Of a DNA stretch of 64,000 nucleotides, positions 11,640-23,339 are shown piece after piece (position 1 is the first letter of the stretch; each line of letters begins with the position of its first letter). Source of the DNA: Omphiscola glabra. Lineage: Eukaryota; Mollusca; Gastropoda; Lymnaeidae. The DNA lies in assembly GCA_964017045.1 (NCBI GenBank), contig OZ024811.1, positions 17,010,312 through 17,074,311 on the forward strand. The letters are read 5' to 3'. The notes under the pieces are model-generated. The model did no database searches. It had not been told where the DNA came from and saw only the letters and a list, made by a program, of their open reading frames with translations. The position numbers and the translations under genes were made by a program.

Positions 11640-12858
11640 ATAGGTTATCCCCCACGACTGCTCACAATCATTTCACAAAAACATTCACAGCACAGTCACA
11701 TTCAATGGCGCTGTCTCTGAGGCATTCCCAGTCAGCAGCGGAGTAAAACAGGGTTGTGTACTGGCACCAACTCTCTTCTCCATTTTCTTCTCGATGCTAC
11801 TTCAATTTGCTTTCAAGGACTGTGAAGATGGAGTGTACATACATACCAGATCTGATGGTAGGCTGTTCAATATCGCTCGCCTTCGTGCAAAGACTAAAGT
11901 AAAAAGGGTACTAATTCGTGAACTACTGTTCGCTGACGATGCCGCCTTAACATCTCGCACAGAAGAAGGTCTTCAGCGGCTAGTTAACCGTCTATCACAC
12001 GCTTGTAAAGAGTTTGGATTGTTAATTAGTCTACAGAAAACTCATGTCATGATGCAAGAAGCGCCGTCCCCTCTAATTATAACTATTGAGGTCCATAATC
12101 TGTCGGTTGTTGCGCATTTCACATACCTTGGATCCAATATTTCTAGTTCTCTCTCTGTTGACGAAGAGGTAAACATCAGGATAGTAAAAGTAGCAGCAAT
12201 TCTGCCTAAACTGAATAAGCGGTTGTGGAATAATCTCAATCTAACTGAAAAAACAAAGCTAAGTGTCTATCAGGCATGCGTGCTTATTACGCTCCTATAT
12301 GGCAGTGAAGTGTGGACCACATATACCAGATATGAGCGGAAACTCAACAGCTTCCATCAATGATGTCTGCGTCGCATTCTACGCATCCGATGGCAGGACA
12401 AGGTGACTAACACAGAGGTCTTTGAACGTTCCAAAATGTGTAGCGAATTCTCCGCTCTTAGCAAGAAGCGCCTTCGCTGGTTAGGCCATGTAAGGAGAAC
12501 GGAGGAAGGCCGTATTCCAAAGATGCTGTTGTATGGACAGTTGGCAGAAGGGACAAGACTTATTGGACGGCCTCGCCTGAGAAATATGGACATTTGCAAA
12601 AAGAGCATGAAGGAAGCGAACATTGAAGTCAACAAATGGGAGATCATTGCTGAACAACGTTCCAGCTGGCGAACGGCAGTGTACGAAGGAGTGAAAAAGG
12701 CAGAAGATGTGCGGAACGAAGCCCTTGCAAGAAAAAGAACAGCACGGAAGGTCAAAATTAACCAGGAATCATCATTCTCCTGTGTGAAATGCAGACGAGA
12801 TTGTCATTCCAGGATTGGCCTAGTGAGCCACTCGTCGAAGTGTAGGACTACAATATAG
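11640..12858 (+). pseudogene. Non-LTR retrotransposon reverse transcriptase, 5'-truncated, with C2H2-type tail
   Basis: Reads in order: FNGAVSEAFPVSSGVKQGCV (RT motif before the catalytic loop), LLFADDAALTSRTEEGLQ (the [YF]xDD catalytic motif is intact), FTYLGSNISSSL, LLYGSEVWTTY, then KKRLRWLGHVRR, and a terminal C-x2-C...H-x4-C zinc-finger-like CVKCRRDCHSR...SHSSKC ending TAG at 12856-12858. One in-frame TGA (12361-12363) interrupts the frame between 'FHQ' and 'CLRRIL', and a frameshift near 11670 separates an upstream YPPRLL block. Endonuclease and ORF1 are absent, as expected for 5' truncation. It is a LINE relic, clade not resolved by eye. Confidence 0.88.
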
Positions 12859-12859
12859 C

Positions 12860-13678
12860 TATTCCGTCGCCTCGTGAAGACGGAAGGATGCCATACATTA
12901 TTGTTAACTTGCGTCAACCTAACTTAATAATTGAAAAAGACTTTAAACTATTAACAAAGTACTGTTGTCTACTGTCTACGTTCTAATGACTAGGTATGTA
13001 AGGCAGGATTCGTACTATTTTTTTCAATGATTAAAATGCATAATGTGATTTAAAAAATGAAATAAAAAAATTAAATAAATCAACATTTATTAAAATACGA
13101 TTCAAATTTTTATTGAAATTATTATTATGGTCATTGTTATTATTACCTTCATCTATAGCCAGCAAAAAAAATTTAACTTGGTAACACATTTACTGTAAAA
13201 GATACAACTAAAAAAGTGCACAGAGAAAGAGCGTTTATTGTGTTCCAACAATTTATTTTATGTAAAGTTTCAAATATAATCTCGGCCCCCGTGGGGGGGG
13301 GAGGGGGGGGGGAAGGGGAGTGGCGGATGCTGGTTATAATCTTTAAACAGAAACGGTTGGGTTGCTATTTTTTTTTTTTTTTTGTGTGTGTAAGATTTGA
13401 AATGTTGAAGTGTAATTCGTTTTCCACAAAGTCAACATGATTACTTGCAAATAATACTTTTTCATTTTTATTATTTCATTGTGTACAGAGTTGAAGGATT
13501 TAATGCGACTTTTATTTAAAAGATTTGTTACTGAAAATCAGCTAAGCACAACTTTCAGAGATTTTTCTTTTTTCATATATTTGATTTCCCCCCCCCCCCC
13601 CCCCCACACACACAATTTTCTTTTAAACTTTCATGAATTCGGGGGCTGATAACATGTGCAAAGGGGGCAGATGAATTT
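12860..13678. other. Intergenic, low-complexity
   Basis: Contains A/T-rich DNA, a poly-G tract (13294-13315), a poly-T run and a poly-C/CA tract (13588-13613). No gene seen. Confidence 0.6.
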
Positions 13679-15899
13679 CTAACCTAAATCACTATTGCAC
13701 GCACTGTCATGGGCAAAACGTACGTCCTTTTCGGGATTACGACACGCAAAGACAATCAAGCGACATTCGTTACTATACGTACGACCGTCAGAACCACATA
13801 CAGGTTCAAGGACCGCGGGACATACACGAGGACAAGCGTCTTTCTTCACGCACGGGCCTGGGTGAAGAATATAAATTCGTTCAAAGAGAGATCTTCCACA
13901 GTTGGCGTTGTCGTAATGGCATTCATTAGTGTAGGTGACGAGGTCAGTGCCGCATACAGGACTGATCTCTTCAGTGCAGTTCTTCGGGGGGCATTCCTCA
14001 GCGTAAACTGTAAAAATAAATAAGTTTAAATAAACAGTTACAAAATGTGTATGTAAAGGGAGAACTGTGGGATTGGGGAACCGATAGCAATGTTAGTTTG
14101 AACGCTCTTCGGGCGTGAGTTGAGGCACGAGCTTGTAGTCTTAGCTACTCGTTGTCAAAGGACAGTAAACAGGTATAAAGGTATTTAAAGAGCGTGAACG
14201 AGACGAAAATTCATTATGGTAGAACAAATCCTTGTACGTCAGTCACGTTTATTTTTTTTTTTAGTTTGCTGGGAGTTTTTTAATTTTTTTTATTTTCCTT
14301 AATTCCGTCAGTCACAAATTGACGATGGTGTCGACTTCGCTGGACAAGATCACAATGCCTGGGCTTTTTTTTGAGGATTATAAGCTGGTTCCCTGGACAG
14401 CAAATCACCTCTCTCCACGCAACTGAATATACCAAGGGAACACCATGTATAGTTGCGGCGCCGGAGTTGTCTGAAATTTTCATTCAACAGGACTCCTGCT
14501 CAGAGTTTTCTTCTCTTAGGTTAACGGGTTTAATCCGCCCGGGTTGCCGGTGTTGTTTTTTTCGCTTTGGTGGGGATTTGAGCTCCTGACTACAGGCTTA
14601 GGGATGACATTGGTGGGGATTTGAGCTCCTGACCACAGGCTTGGGATGACTTTGGGGTTGATTTGAGCTCCTGACCACAGGCGTGGGATGACTTTGGTGG
14701 GGATTTGAGCTCCTGACCACAGGCTTGGGATGACTTTGGATGTAATTTGAGCTCCTGTTCACAGGCTTGGGATGACTTGGTAGGATTTGAGCTTCTGACC
14801 AGAGGCTTTGGATGACTTTGGTGGGGATTTGAGCTCCTGACCACAGGCTTGGGATGACTTTGGTGGGGATTTGAGCTCCTGACCACAGGCTTGGGATGAC
14901 TTTGGTGGGGATTTGAGCTCCTGACCACAGGCTTGGGATGACTTTGGTGGGGATTTGAGCTCCTGACCATAGGCTTGGGATGACGTTGGTGGGGATTGAG
15001 CTCCTGACCACAAGCTTGGGATGACTTTTGTGGGGATTTGAGCTCCTGACGACAGGCTTGGGATGACTTGGTGGGATTTGAGCTCCTGTTCACAGGCTTG
15101 GGATGACTTTGGTGGGGATTGAGCTCCTGACGACAGGCTTGAGATGACTTTGGTGGGGATTGAGCTCCTGACCACAGGCTTGGGATGACTTTTGTGGGGA
15201 TTTGAGCTCCTGACCACAGGCTTGGGATTGATTCAGTTTACACGACTCGACCACCCAGTCACCCAAAAATCACCAAAATCACGCCGGAAGTTTAATTCAT
15301 TAGTATTGTTGTGCATTGTCAGTTCCCAGTGTCGAGTTGAAGAGAGTCCTCATTACGGATAGTTGTTAAGTGGAGAGACTGGTCGCTGGAGTTTCCAAGT
15401 AATCATGATTTCGCACGTTACAGAGATGGAACTGTAACTATCAATCGCGAGTTTTTGGTTTTAGTCTTATCAGTGCTGTGTTAAATCACAAGACATGGAT
15501 TACAGATGCAGTAGAAAAAAGAGTAGGTAAAGAGGACCACAAAAAAATAAAAGAATTTTATCACCGTGGCCTGTCTAGTTACCTGTAATCCGTAAATTAC
15601 TCAGAGGATTTCATTTTAAATAAGTATACTAAGAGCAAGATGTCTTTAAGCAATATTCAGTAGTTAATTACTTTATTAGTAAGAGGGTAAAGGCTTTTGA
15701 CTAAGATTTTATATGAAATTTCATCATATGTTAAGACATTTGTTTGTAGTGATTTTTTGAAAGTTTGGTAGTAGATTGAAAGTTTTTAAAAAAGTAAATA
15801 CGAATGAAGTTATTTATACCTACCAGTCAGTATTGAAACACTTAAAACTAAATATTGGAATAAAGCCATCCTTTTTAATAATATGGATTTCAGTTCGAT
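13679..15899 (-). CDS. Two-domain Kazal-type inhibitor, secreted, two coding exons
   Basis: Model: coding join of 15824-15869 (exon 1, 46 nt) and 13679-14007 (exon 2), 124 aa. Exon 1 begins at ATG 15867-15869 and encodes MALFQYLVLSVSILT, with donor GTAGGT. Exon 2 follows acceptor TTTTTACAG and starts TTTACGCTGAGG, completing a VYA|EEC signal cleavage site. Two Kazal domains follow, each with six cysteines and cores PVCGTDLVTY and PVCGSDGRTY, ending TAG 13679-13681. P1 positions read Glu and Ala, unlike the Arg/Lys/Leu set of the seven-domain gene, so a different protease target is inferred. An acceptor at 15900-15901 upstream of the ATG suggests a 5'UTR intron, as in the first gene. Confidence 0.88.
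14566..15228. repeat. 42-bp minisatellite in Kazal intron
   Basis: About sixteen copies of a 42-bp unit containing GGATTTGAGCTCCTGACC, ACAGGCTTGGGATGAC and TTTGGTGG. A unit divisible by three makes all frames long and open, giving the three overlapping minus-strand frames here. They lie wholly inside the intron 14008-15823 and are not genes. Confidence 0.97.
15824..15869 (-). CDS. Signal-peptide exon 1 of the two-Kazal gene
   Basis: Forty-six nt, phase 1, same length and phase as 5161-5206, with the same MALF.Y start. It is found only by looking upstream of the Kazal exon for an ATG followed by hydrophobic codons and a GT donor. Confidence 0.87.
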
Positions 15900-17368
15900 C
15901 TAAAAATAAATGTAAATAAATATGTCAGTCTATCAGAGGAAATTTATTTTTAGTTTAAAACAAAAAATTAAATATTTAATTTTTAATTTATATAAATATA
16001 TATATTGAGATTGATTTAGATATATAGATGTTCATACAATGTAAATTAACATTTTAAACATGACAACAGATCTTGTGCCACCAAAGGCCCCTGTCCTTCT
16101 CACAAGTGTCATTAAATTCCCACAGGTGAACGAATGGCGCCTGGACCTAAGCACAGTTTACAAATGCACTTTCGCGTTCAAGGTGCTGGCTTTTCGGTAC
16201 TTTTTTGCTTTGTTTTTAAGGTGAATTATTTATGCTCAATTCACGAGGTCAAATTTGTGTAAACTTTGCGTCAAATTTTAGTCATTTATCTTCTTTTTTA
16301 AACTTACTATTTAGTAAAACATAAGTTTGCGTTCAAAAAGAAATTTGACGAAATTTGATCATGTGAACTGAGCATAACTGTTTTCTATACACTGTATACG
16401 AGACACAGTCACATAAAGGGATAATGATATATTGCACCGAATAATAATTAGATTGATGATTTTAAAATAGATTGTAGTTCGACTCCTCACCTTCTTAGGT
16501 TTCTTCTTCTTTTTTTTTTAATTTTTGCAACAAGAAGGAAACAACGTCCTTATCTGAAGATATCAAGTCAGATTTATAAATAAACCAAAGTGTGTGTAGG
16601 AAACCCGGTCGAAAATCTATTTAATGGGATAAGATCTAAGTGTTCATTATTGACGGATTTTTAATTACTCCTAGAATCAAAGGTTCAATAATATGTAAGC
16701 ATTTATAAAATAAATATATACAACAAAAAACAAAATTATTAATATATATATAATGGCCAAAGAAAATCAACGATTTGTGGCATTGACCTCATTAGCTTCT
16801 GCAGGGGTCACCAAACTTTTTTCACAGGGAGCATAAATTGTCCCGCCGTTTTGGGCAGTCATCAGGAAATTTTATTTGTACGCTATGTTATGCTCTCCCC
16901 AAAGAATAATAACGTTTTTAGTGTTATGGTGTGGAATGATAACAGCGATGAAGTTTTGGAATGGTTTGTTGAGTAATTGTAACCCCTAGAAACGAATCTA
17001 ACGCACTTCGTAATATCGGGATCGTAACAGGTATGTTTACCATCAAATTATTGTTAAAGGATTCAAACCAACTATAAATTTTGTCATTTCATTAAATCAG
17101 TTCGTTTGAGGGGATAACTTAACTTCAAGATACGAAATATTACCACAATAATCAAACTGTCTTTTTGTTTTAATTGATTTTCAAAAAAAATATTACATGT
17201 TTCAATTACGGTGAGGATGACACACGAATAACAAAAAATCTTTTCTTTTTTAAATATCATTTAATCAAAATTTGATTAATATTGCTCTCAAATTTAATTT
17301 GATAAACATGTCAATCCATTATCATTTTTTAGGAGGTATGGGTGCAGAGATTGTGTGGAATTTATGGA

Positions 17369-17556
17369 TGGAATGGGGTAGAGAGAAAGGTAGGAATGTA
17401 ATGTTTTAGTGAGAAAGGCGGTGATGGAATAATGTAGAGAAAAAGGTAGGGATAGAATGTGGTAGAGAGAAAGGTGGTGATGGAATAATGTAGAGAAAAA
17501 GGTAGGGATGGAATGGTGTCGAGAGAAAGGTAAGGATCGAATGTTTTAGAGAGAAA
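17369..17556. repeat. 28-bp minisatellite, left part
   Basis: Units of GGTAGGGATGGAATG plus GTGTAGAGAGAAA in 28-bp periodicity. The array resumes at 18134 after a GC-rich dispersed repeat, so the two parts were probably one array split by insertion. Confidence 0.85.
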
Positions 17557-17559
17557 GGC

Positions 17560-18133
17560 GCTCCCCCGGGGTTCCGGTCGACAAGTCTGTAGTGGCTTGC
17601 CGATTTGGAAGCGCTGGCCACCGACCCCCTCGGCGTTAACCCGGGGCACATTACCACCATTGCGTGTCCCGCGTGGCAGACAGGGGCATGCATGGTAGTT
17701 GCTGGAATAAACGGCTCCTACAGGGCTGCCACCTGTGATGCTTCACAGGGGGAAGAAAAGGCAAACACAGGGTTGGGATCATGATTACAAGTTGCCGTTA
17801 AGGGATATGAGGCGATAGGCTGTGGTGGAAGCCTATGGCCGGTGATTCTAAATATGCAGCCCTGAGAAAGCTGCTCCTAGGCAACCGTTTCGTCCCAGCT
17901 ACTTCGCGAATTAGTTGCGAGGTGGAAACCCACTGTAGAATCCCTCTTAGAGGGCGTCCGATGCTTCCCCGGGACGGGTGGGGGGAGATATTAGGACGTT
18001 AATTTACCGTCCCGACCCCTAGGAATGTGGACTGCGGACGCTTTTAACGCAGCGTCTTCGGTCGACCAGATGTCTCCGGGCGGGGAGGGTCTCCATCGGC
18101 AAACCCGATTGAGCGGTTGCTGGTGGGGACGGT
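17560..18133 (+). mobile_element. GC-rich dispersed repeat A, copy 1
   Basis: Closely similar to 58540-58985 (same strand) and to the reverse complement of 24966-25680. Shared blocks include GTGGCTTGCCGATTTGGAAG, ATCATGATTACAAGTTGCC, GGCAACCGTTTCGTCCCAGC and CGTCCGATGCTTCCCCGGGA. Its much higher GC content than the surroundings and its dispersal indicate a mobile element. No reading frame of a known transposon protein is seen, so it may be the untranslated part of a LINE or a non-autonomous element. Confidence 0.8.
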
Positions 18134-18270
18134 TCATGGGATGGTGTAGAGAGAACGGTAGGTTTGCAATGGTATAGAGGAAAGAAAGGAATGGGATGGT
18201 GTAGAGAGAACGGTAGGTATGCAATGGTATAGAGGAAAGAAAGGAATGGAACGGGGCAGCGAGAAATATG
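18134..18270. repeat. 28-bp minisatellite, right part
   Basis: Continuation of the GATGGTGTAGAGAGAACGG type array with a 27-28 bp unit. It abuts the stop codon of the third Kazal gene. Confidence 0.8.
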
Positions 18271-18308
18271 GTGATGTAAGTTCTCTGGCGCTAACTATTT
18301 AAACGACC

Positions 18309-18619
18309 CTAGCACTCTCCGTCATAGACCAAGCGTATTCCCTTAAAAGGATCACGGCACATGGCGTGACGTAAACCGCAACTGTTACTGTAGGTGACGC
18401 CGTCGGACCCGCATACGGGATCGTAGTCTGCCAGACAGGCAAAACGGCAATGGTCATTCTTGTTACACGTCCCTTCGTGTCGGACGGTGGTCTGGTTGTT
18501 GGCAGGTCTGTCACAGTTGGCGTTGTCGAGACTGCATTTGTTGATATAGGTGATGAGGTCACTTCCACAGATGGGATTGATCTCACTTTCACATTGACGT
18601 TGGCACCTCTCTGCGTAAA
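18309..18619 (-). CDS. Two-domain Kazal-type inhibitor, main exon (signal exon not located)
   Basis: The minus strand shows acceptor TTTTTATAG followed by TTTACGCAGAGAGG, the same phase-2 start as the other Kazal exons, then two complete Kazal domains (cores PICGSDLITY and PVCGSDGVTY, six cysteines each) and TAG at 18309-18311. About 103 codons are intact. P1 positions read Ser and Ala. I searched 18620 to about 23400 for a 46-nt signal exon like those of the two other genes and did not find one, so it is either further upstream, divergent or lost. Confidence 0.82.
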
Positions 18620-20849
18620 CTATAAAAATATAAAATTAAATAGGTGTCGAACCATTGTAATTTGAGAGCTAAGCGTGTGTCTCCCCACCTCCATCACCTT
18701 CTTAAATTGAATTGCTTTGGCATAGTAACCTTTGATTAGAGTTTTTATAGCATGTGTACTGCCAATGTTTAAAAAAATTAAAATAATTATATGGCTTGAT
18801 TTAGTTCCGTAGATTCCACTTAGATGTCGGCACTAAGGTATTTAAGTGTTTTATTTATTAGAGCCATATTTATATGAAACACATTTGTTTCAGCACAGTG
18901 TGTAATAAGTACACATGGATTGATTAACTTTTCATTACTTACATCTAGGCATGCTCACTCCATAAAGGTAATGATGAAAGCAACAACGTATCTTTGAGCT
19001 CTTGATAAAAATATTCTTAAATACAGCTCAGCTCAGGAGCTTGCCAGATACCCATATTGGTTAAATACGTTCAACTGTTAAACAACGACTTTCAAATAAG
19101 CCCTTTTCCTTTACCTCTTAACACTGTATCATCAGCTTAACCCTAACTCAATTTAATTTCCCCCGTTTCAAGGCAATAGTAACTTTTACTTTCAACAACC
19201 CAGGATCACAAAGTAAGGCGTCTACATCTGTCACAGATGTTAATATGAATAATAATGGGAGATAGGTAATCTGGTAAATATGTCGTATATATTATACAGA
19301 GTGGTGGGACTTGAGAGAAACTGGACAATGAGTAAGAAAGGGGAGTTGAATAATGTAGTTTGCTTTGAGAAGGGTGAACAGAGACGACCGTTGATGTTGT
19401 AGTGAAGATTTGTGTTGTGTTGATACATATATCACGTAAAGAAAATTGCATTATTCAAAAGTTAGTAAATGAAGTTATTATGTGATATAATTTCCAAATG
19501 TTTTCTGATATTTGTGAAATGTATTTCTTATTGTGAATGTGGGAAATGAAATATCAGTCACTATTTGTACCACTTCGCCTCTAGTATTATTTACAACGAA
19601 ATTGTGCAGTGACGACATCATACGTACGCAATGATGGAGTAAGGATTCTCGATTTTTTTTAGATTTTCCGTACGAGCGCGAATAGAAGTGGACGGGGTCT
19701 TGGCGGTAAGCACATACCCATTCCGCAATTATTATCCTGAAAATTCCCACAGTCCAAAAATAGCTCATTTCTACATCTAGTGGTATAAAAATTGATCACA
19801 CGGTGTTTTGTAATGATCACTGCATACTGTTGAAGTTGCTTTCTCTAAATTAAATTCACTGGATATTGCATTAGTAGCTAATATTCAGTTCACCGTACTC
19901 AAGTGTACGTTTCCGAGCATTTGCAGAGAGAACGATTGCGAGAAGTACAAGAAAAGAATCCACAAAATTACCATCTTATGGTCTTGAGCTCATTAAGAAA
20001 GGGAAAAATTTCGTGGCGCATTTGACAGGGCAAAAATGACTTTATAACAACAGCTCCAAAACATATATAAAGTGGATGTTGAGACCCAACCAAACTTTGC
20101 GGTAAACTGGCATATGGTCATTAAAATATATGCAGATAAGTATGTATGTGCCTAAATTAATTTTAGGCTATGAGGATCAGTACATCTAATCGACAACCTA
20201 CAACGGTGTGAGGTTGTTGTTCTATTCTTTTTTTTTTAATCATGCGCTAGTGTAAACTATCACAGGAATGATTTTGAACGGCACTCAACTTAAATTATCA
20301 TGAAACGTCACATTCGCAATATTAAATAACCATTATATTATAACATAAATGCGAAAGCCTGCATGTAAAGGGGTTGCTTTGCGGTTACTTTATGCCCATT
20401 CTCGTGGGCTGGATCTCAAACTACTGAAATGGGTAGCAGTAGTGGTTGAACACAAAAAGAATATCCGATGCAGAGACAGATATGAAGAGAGAAAAAACAA
20501 CGACCACGACTACCAACGACTGTACAGCGTGTTGTTTCTGTTCCATTTTCATTATTGACTTTATCTCTCGTTGGGGGGGGGGGGGTGTGCGTGTAGCTTA
20601 TATTGAGATGAGTGTATATGCAATGTTTAATATCCAAGTAGTATTGTTATAAATTAGAAAAAAAAATTAATATCGTGAAATAAACGACTGTTTTTGTTTT
20701 TAAAAAAGTATTTATCCGATTGTGAGGATGAGGCTATCCTATAAAAAAAAATAATTAAAAAACACCTTTAATCCCCCCCCCCCCCAAAAAAAAAAACCTC
20801 TCCAAAAAAAAAATACATAGAACCTGACGACACCCGAATTATCAAACGT
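18620..20849. other. Intergenic or possible long intron upstream of the third Kazal exon
   Basis: AT-rich, with a poly-G tract at 20573-20584 and a poly-C tract at 20774-20784. A 96-codon minus-strand frame (19478-19768) has no recognisable domain or splice context. No supported gene. Confidence 0.5.
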
Positions 20850-21560
20850 TTGTGGACATTCGGAGCTCGCGCCGAACGAATGTGTTCCCAACAGGAAGTT
20901 TTCGCGACACCTTTCAAGTTGAAAGAATTATGAGCGGCACTTGATAAGCTCAGGTCAGCCGAAGTCTGATTCACAACGAAATGACACCCCCCCCCCCCCA
21001 GCCTTGGTAGGAAAGCGAGACAAAGAGTGTTGGATATTATAAACAGAACCTGGACTACGGGCGACCCGCCGAAGGCTTGGGGGAAAAGGCAAGGATATTC
21101 CCTTTTTTCTCAGAGACGGCAACACTGGCGACTTTCCGTCAAGTTATTGTCCGATATCGCTGACGTCGCGTCTAGGGAACATAAGCAAACCGGATGGCCA
21201 TCGCAAACCTGGGATTTGAAGCGGAACGAAAGCTTACCACCGGAGCAGGGCGGCATCCTCAAGGGACGCCAGCCGATGGACCAAATCATCCACTTTTTCC
21301 AAACCATCACAAACGAGCTTCAGATGAGAAATCACACTACTGGCATTCTTTCACCCCCATCTATCACATGACAAAGTGTGATATACGGGTCTCGTGTATA
21401 AATTTCGGAATTTAGGTGTCATTACAAGCATGTACGAATGGATCAGGTCGTTCTTAAAGAACAGAACATTTGAAACGAGAGTAGAAAAAGAAGGTATTGA
21501 ACATGGATTTTGTCCAGAACGGACCCTTACTGGGCTCGGCTTTGATCAGCAAACCAGTAT
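20850..21560 (+). pseudogene. LINE reverse transcriptase fragment, frameshifted
   Basis: Pieces in shifting frames: VFATPFKLKEL then AALDKL (20900-20955), LDIINRTWTTG.PPKAWGK (21027-21090), QGGILKGRQPMDQIIHFFQT and TNELQMRNHT (21248-21340), and MYEWIRSFLKNRTFETRV (21430-21485). These align in order with the minus-strand LINE at 43960-45650 (VFTAPFRLAEL, INFINKTWTSG, GMQPMDQVIQFIQSTTNELQ, HSFLSNRT), so both derive from one LINE family. Several frameshifts and a gap show it is dead. Confidence 0.85.
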
Positions 21561-22615
21561 CTAGGCTGGTTTGCTAACAAAGTCAGTTGAATTGTTTTAT
21601 TTTTTATATTATTGATTTAAACGTTTACATCCTAAGTAAGGCTTGAGTAAGTGTGTTCTTACCTTTGAGTAATAAGATACTTAACAGTAATTACTTTTTT
21701 TACAGGCATCTTCTTCAAAATCTCGACTTCAGTACAACCTGTGAATAAATTTGTGCGTTATTGAACAATATATCGACTACGTTTATTCAAAAGTTTATTA
21801 TAACAGGCGCAAGCTATGGGGAAATCTGTTGGTGAAAAGTATACCCTCAAGTGCTGGTATCGTGCTGTCGTAGGTGTTCCGATTCCCCATGGACGTAGAC
21901 CCCATCCTCCTGCTTATGACGTAATTTCAACTTTATAAAAACTTTCTTTTTCTCCAAATGTCCAGTCATATTCAACTAAAATAGCTCATTTAAACTACAG
22001 TAAAATTATAGGAACTAAATCTAAAAAAATTTGAAAAACCGCTTCTAAATACGTTAATGGCTACTTACGAATAGTAGTAAAAAAAATTATCACATCAGCC
22101 TTATAAATAAAACAAAGTGAAAGATCAGACCAACCAGACGGTGTGGTTTATGTGATGACGAGTTGATTTCTTCACTGGCTGCGTGGGCTGCGTGGGCTGT
22201 GTGTGGTCATTAATTAAACTTAGGATGTGAGGTTTGTGACCGAAGATACGCTGTCTAGGGGTTAGGTCCCATTCGCTATAGTCACAGACAAAGTTTCAGA
22301 GTTAAAAGAAATCTTCTGTCCTTCCAGCTCCAGCAGAGCTGTTGTGTTGTAATTCTTCTAGCTTGTAAAGAGCCGATGTGTTGGATGGAAAAAAAAACAC
22401 AAAGTGGTGTAACATCAAAATATATTTAATTCGTTTTGATGCATTTGTGTTTAAAATCATCAGAAACCACAAAATACTTATATCCACATAAAAAAATCAC
22501 TTCTACTCCACAAAACGAAAAAAACCACACACACTATTCGACTCCACTCGTCACTGTCTCGCTCAGCACTCAACTCCCTTTCATTTTTCACACACCTCCT
22601 CACGTGGCTTTGTTT

Positions 22616-22785
22616 CCCCGACACACCAAGACGGTCATACACGACACACCAAAACGGTCATACACGACACACCGAGACGTTCATACACGACACACCGTGA
22701 CGGTCATACACGACACACCAAGACGGTCTTACACGACACACCAAGACGGTCATACACGACACACCAAGACGGTCATACATGAATG
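22616..22785. repeat. 23-bp minisatellite
   Basis: About seven copies of CACACCAAGACGGTCATACA plus CGA. The His/Thr-rich plus-strand frame here is its translation. Confidence 0.93.
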
Positions 22786-22924
22786 AGAAAACTCGTTGGG
22801 TATACAGGAAATCCCACGAGCGCTCTCTTAACATCATCAGACATACACAGAAAATATGATCACACGATTTGACCGTGACAAGGTTCGCAATATTTTTACT
22901 GAATACTTAAACTATTCTTTTAAA

Positions 22925-23200
22925 GAAACATATATTATTAAATCATTTTTTGCAAAATTATATATATACAAAAAATAATTAACATTATTTTAATTTTTAT
23001 GAAATCTACTTAACAAACATATATCATTAAATCATTTTTTGCTAAATTATATATATACAAATAATAATTAACATTATTTTAATTTGTATGAAATCTACTT
23101 AACAAACATATATTATTAAATCATTTTTTGCAAAATTATATATATACAAATAATAATTAACATTATTTTAATTTTTAGGAAATCTACTTAACAAACACTT
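22925..23200. repeat. 89-bp AT-rich tandem repeat, three copies
   Basis: CATATATTATTAAATC recurs at 22929, 23018 and 23107 with nearly identical 89-bp intervals. Confidence 0.92.
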
Positions 23201-23339
23201 AAATATTTGTATTTAATTTTTGGGGGTTAAATATATAACGCTATATGGAATTATAATTCATGATTCTTTATTTAAATTTAATAGTCTAAAATACTAAATT
23301 TATTATTAGAGCACATATAAATATGTAAAACATCGTAGA

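Noticed and set aside
14590..15217. Three overlapping minus-strand frames of 137-167 codons
   Set aside because: They translate the 42-bp minisatellite inside the intron of the two-Kazal gene. A unit divisible by three keeps all frames open.
16800..16870. hAT-like left end CAGGGGTCACCAAACTTTTT
   Set aside because: No matching inverted right end or target duplication was found, so it is not listed as an element.
19478..19768. 96-codon minus-strand frame
   Set aside because: No domain, signal peptide or splice evidence; within the length expected by chance here.
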